A stretch of DNA of 64,000 nucleotides. It comes from JACPFV01 sp038043245 (GTDB taxonomy: Bacteria > Pseudomonadota > Gammaproteobacteria > Nevskiales > Nevskiaceae). Below, one piece after another: positions 61,915 to 64,000 of this stretch. The position numbers and the translations under genes are program-made. The notes below the pieces were generated by a model. That model had not been told where the DNA came from and did not search any database. It saw only the letters and a program-made list of their open reading frames with translations. The stretch's first letter is position 1. Each line of letters begins with the position of its first letter. The stretch spans positions 23,496 to 87,495 of the forward strand of contig JBBTCH010000012.1 of assembly GCA_038043245.1 (NCBI GenBank). Direction: 5' to 3'.

Positions 61915-62608
61915 TCGCGATTTCCTTCTGGATCAAAAGCGCCATCGCGCGCGGGTCGGCGGCATCGCGGATCGGGCGTCCGACGACCAGGTAATCCGCA
62001 CCGGCCCTGATCGCCGCAGCGGGTGTCATCACGCGCTTCTGGTCGGCCTCGACGCAATTCTCGACTGGGCGGATGCCCGGCGTGACGCAGACCAGCTTCG
62101 TTCCTATCTCTTTCTTCAGTTTTTCCACTTCGAGGCCGGAAGACACCACGCCATCGCAACCCGCCGCCAGTGCGCGGCGCGCACGCGACAGCACCAAGTC
62201 GGCGACGTTGCATTGGAATCCGAGGTCGTCGAGATCACCCTGATCAAGACTGGTCAGCGCCGTCACCGCCAGCACCTTGAGCTTGCCGGTCTTGGCCTTT
62301 GCCGCCGCCTGCATGATCGCCTGGTTGCCGTGCACGGTGCAGAAATCCGCACCGCGTTCCGACAGCGACTGCACCGCACGCGCCACGGTTTCGGGGATGT
62401 CGAAAAACTTGAGGTCGACGAATATTTTTTTCTGTTCGGCGCGCAGCCAGTCGAGCAGATCGAAGAATCCCGGCGACATGAACAGCTCGAGACCGATCTT
62501 GTAGAAATGCCCGGCGTCGCCGAGCTTGACCACCAACTCGCGCGCCTCTGAGGGCGAGGCGACGTCGAGCGCGATGATCAGCCGCTCGTGATTTGGAATA
62601 CGAGACAT
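61901..62608 (-). CDS. pyrF: Orotidine 5'-phosphate decarboxylase
   Basis: 235 aa. Last UMP-synthesis step. ALDVASPSEARELVVKLGD, the catalytic FVDLKFFDIPETV and VTPGIRP are intact. I chose the ATG; a TTG two codons upstream is possible. It lies between gltD and hemE on the same strand. Confidence 0.95.
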   Translation of the reverse strand: MSRIPNHERLIIALDVASPSEARELVVKLGDAGHFYKIGLELFMSPGFFDLLDWLRAEQKKIFVDLKFFDIPETVARAVQSLSERGADFCTVHGNQAIMQAAAKAKTGKLKVLAVTALTSLDQGDLDDLGFQCNVADLVLSRARRALAAGCDGVVSSGLEVEKLKKEIGTKLVCVTPGIRPVENCVEADQKRVMTPAAAIRAGADYLVVGRPIRDAADPRAMALLIQKEIASAAG

Positions 62609-62651
62609 ATGCAAACTTTACATCCTCGCCCTGCGTAATGGGGCGATTTTT

Positions 62652-64000
62652 TCAGGGCAAATCAGACGTGCCCATCAGATAACGATCGCATTCGCGTGCC
62701 GCGCCGCGGCCTTCGTTGATCGCCCAGACGATCAGGCTCTGGCCACGGCGGCAGTCGCCGGCGGCGAATACGCCCTTGACGCTGGTCTCGAATTTGCCGT
62801 GCTCAGCCTTGATGTTGCTGCGTGCATCGCGTTCCACTTCCAGTTCCTTCAGCAGCGCATCCTCAGGGCCAGTGAAGCCCATCGCCAGCAGCGCGAGCTG
62901 GGCGGGATGGGTCTTTTCGCTGCCGGCGCGTTCCTTCGGCACGAATTGCCCCTTGTCGTTCTTCTCCCAACCGATTTCGACCGTGATGACCGACTGCAAT
63001 TTGCCCTGCGCGTCGCCAACCAGCTTCTTTACCGTGGTCAGATAAGCGCGCGGGTCGCTGCCGAATTTCGCCGCGGCTTCTTCTTGGCCATAGTCGAGCT
63101 TGTAGACCTTGGGCCATTCCGGCCAGGGATTGTCGGCGGCACGTTCCAGCGGTGGCTTCGGCATGATCTCCAACTGGATCAGGCTGCGACAGCCCTGACG
63201 CATGGCAGTGCCGACGCAGTCGGTGCCGGTGTCGCCGCCGCCCAGCACGATGACGTCCTTGCCTTTGGCGCTGATCGGCGTATGAGCGGCTCCGCCATTC
63301 AGGACAGCTTTGGTGCTGGCGGTCAGGTAATCCATGGCGAAGTGCACGCCGTCGAGCTTGCGGCCCTCGACAGGCAGATCACGCGGCTGCGTCGCGCCGG
63401 TGCAGATCACGGTGGCGTCGAAGTCCTGCAGCAGCTTGTGCGATTCGCCGCCGACGCCGACGTGGGTGTTGCAGACGAACTGGATGCCTTCGGCCTCCAT
63501 CAGCTTGAGACGCCGCTCGACGATCTCGCGCTTGTCGAGCTTCATGTTGGGGATGCCATACATCAGCAGGCCACCAGGGCGATCTTCGCGCTCAAACACG
63601 GTGACGCGATGGCCGGCGCGGTTCAGCTGCGCGGCGGCGGCCAGACCGGCGGGGCCGGAGCCGATCACCGCGACTGATTTTCCGGTACGTACTTTTGGCG
63701 AATCGGCAACGACCCAGCCTTCTTCGAAGCCTTTGTCGATGATCGCCACTTCGATGTTCTTGATCGTCACGGCGGGCGACGAGATACCGAGCACGCAGGA
63801 GCCTTCGCAGGGCGCCGGGCAGACGCGGCCGGTGAACTCGGGGAAGTTGTTGGTCTTGTGCAGGCGCACCAGCGCTTCCTGCCAGAGGCCGCGGTAGACC
63901 AGATCGTTCCACTCCGGGATCAGGTTGTTGACCGGACAGCCGGAGGCCATGCCGCTGACCAGTTTGCCGGTGTGGCAGAACGGCACGCCGCAATCCATGC
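62652..64000 (-). CDS. gltD: Glutamate synthase small subunit GltD (5' end beyond the window)
   Basis: 449 codons visible; the first ~35-40 residues are outside the window. CMDCGVPFC-like cysteines at the edge and CPAPCEGSC bind the 4Fe-4S clusters. VIGSGPAGLAAAAQLNRAGH (FAD) and VIVLGGGDTGTDCVG (NADPH) are complete, as is the ending WAINEGRGAARECDRYLMG. With GltB it makes glutamate from glutamine and 2-oxoglutarate. Confidence 0.94.
   Translation of the reverse strand, partial: MDCGVPFCHTGKLVSGMASGCPVNNLIPEWNDLVYRGLWQEALVRLHKTNNFPEFTGRVCPAPCEGSCVLGISSPAVTIKNIEVAIIDKGFEEGWVVADSPKVRTGKSVAVIGSGPAGLAAAAQLNRAGHRVTVFEREDRPGGLLMYGIPNMKLDKREIVERRLKLMEAEGIQFVCNTHVGVGGESHKLLQDFDATVICTGATQPRDLPVEGRKLDGVHFAMDYLTASTKAVLNGGAAHTPISAKGKDVIVLGGGDTGTDCVGTAMRQGCRSLIQLEIMPKPPLERAADNPWPEWPKVYKLDYGQEEAAAKFGSDPRAYLTTVKKLVGDAQGKLQSVITVEIGWEKNDKGQFVPKERAGSEKTHPAQLALLAMGFTGPEDALLKELEVERDARSNIKAEHGKFETSVKGVFAAGDCRRGQSLIVWAINEGRGAARECDRYLMGTSDLP

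Overview
The window is a 64 kb, high-GC chromosomal segment of a gammaproteobacterium. The order argH / algZ-algR-hemC-hemD-hemX-hemY, the rpsU-yqeY-dnaG-rpoD operon, glyQ/glyS, tsaD-folB and two glnK-amtB units are typical of Gammaproteobacteria. Nevskiales or Xanthomonadales-like lineages fit best, but that placement is inference. Nearly all the sequence is coding, on both strands. I see no tRNA or rRNA genes, no intact insertion sequence and no CRISPR array.

Layout. 1-5.5 kb: patatin-like phospholipase, TetR regulator, MscL, a ferredoxin-type flavin reductase, a YgjP-like metallopeptidase and two small membrane proteins. 5.5-11.4 kb (minus strand): hemC-hemD-hemX-hemY beside the algZ-algR two-component pair. 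11.5-19.5 kb (plus strand): argH is followed, with overlapping start and stop codons, by a lipid-degradation cassette of neutral ceramidase, lipase, GH5 endoglycoceramidase-like enzyme, fatty-acid-hydroxylase-like protein and MBL hydrolase. 19.5-28 kb (minus): LpxR-like deacylase, a YdbL/YdbH envelope lipid-transport module, a hydroxyisobutyrate-dehydrogenase-type enzyme, a thioesterase, a lipoprotein and speA, with speE divergent. 29-38 kb: two tandem glnK-amtB units, the upstream one with a sigma-54/NtrC-type promoter, plus ubiK, a DUF559 endonuclease-like gene, comM and a porin. 38-50 kb: cytochrome c5, PsiF, the glyQ-GST-glyS operon, gmhB, folB, tsaD and the macromolecular-synthesis operon. 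50-54.9 kb: a THUMP RNA methyltransferase and a lower-GC AAA ATPase/DUF4276 pair, lying between a decayed second copy of the glpK 3' end and the intact glpK. 55-64 kb: a monoacylglycerol-lipase-like hydrolase, a sterol desaturase with ECF sigma and anti-sigma factor, hemB, aroE, and gltD (cut by the window edge)-pyrF-hemE-plsC-like.

Most unusual signals. (1) Two genes, glpK and glyQ, each have a second, diverged copy of their own 3' end a short distance downstream. The differences are largely synonymous, as expected if something integrated at the gene end and brought a replacement end. At glpK the intervening DNA holds the AAA/DUF4276 pair, which resembles a phage-defence module. (2) The DnaG primase lacks all four zinc ligands of its N-terminal CHC2 zinc-binding domain. 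(3) The ceramidase/endoglycoceramidase cassette looks like a glycosphingolipid-degrading operon attached to argH. (4) A CTCTCCCC-type repeat family sits at gene junctions, where it supplies Shine-Dalgarno sequence and encodes C-terminal tails.
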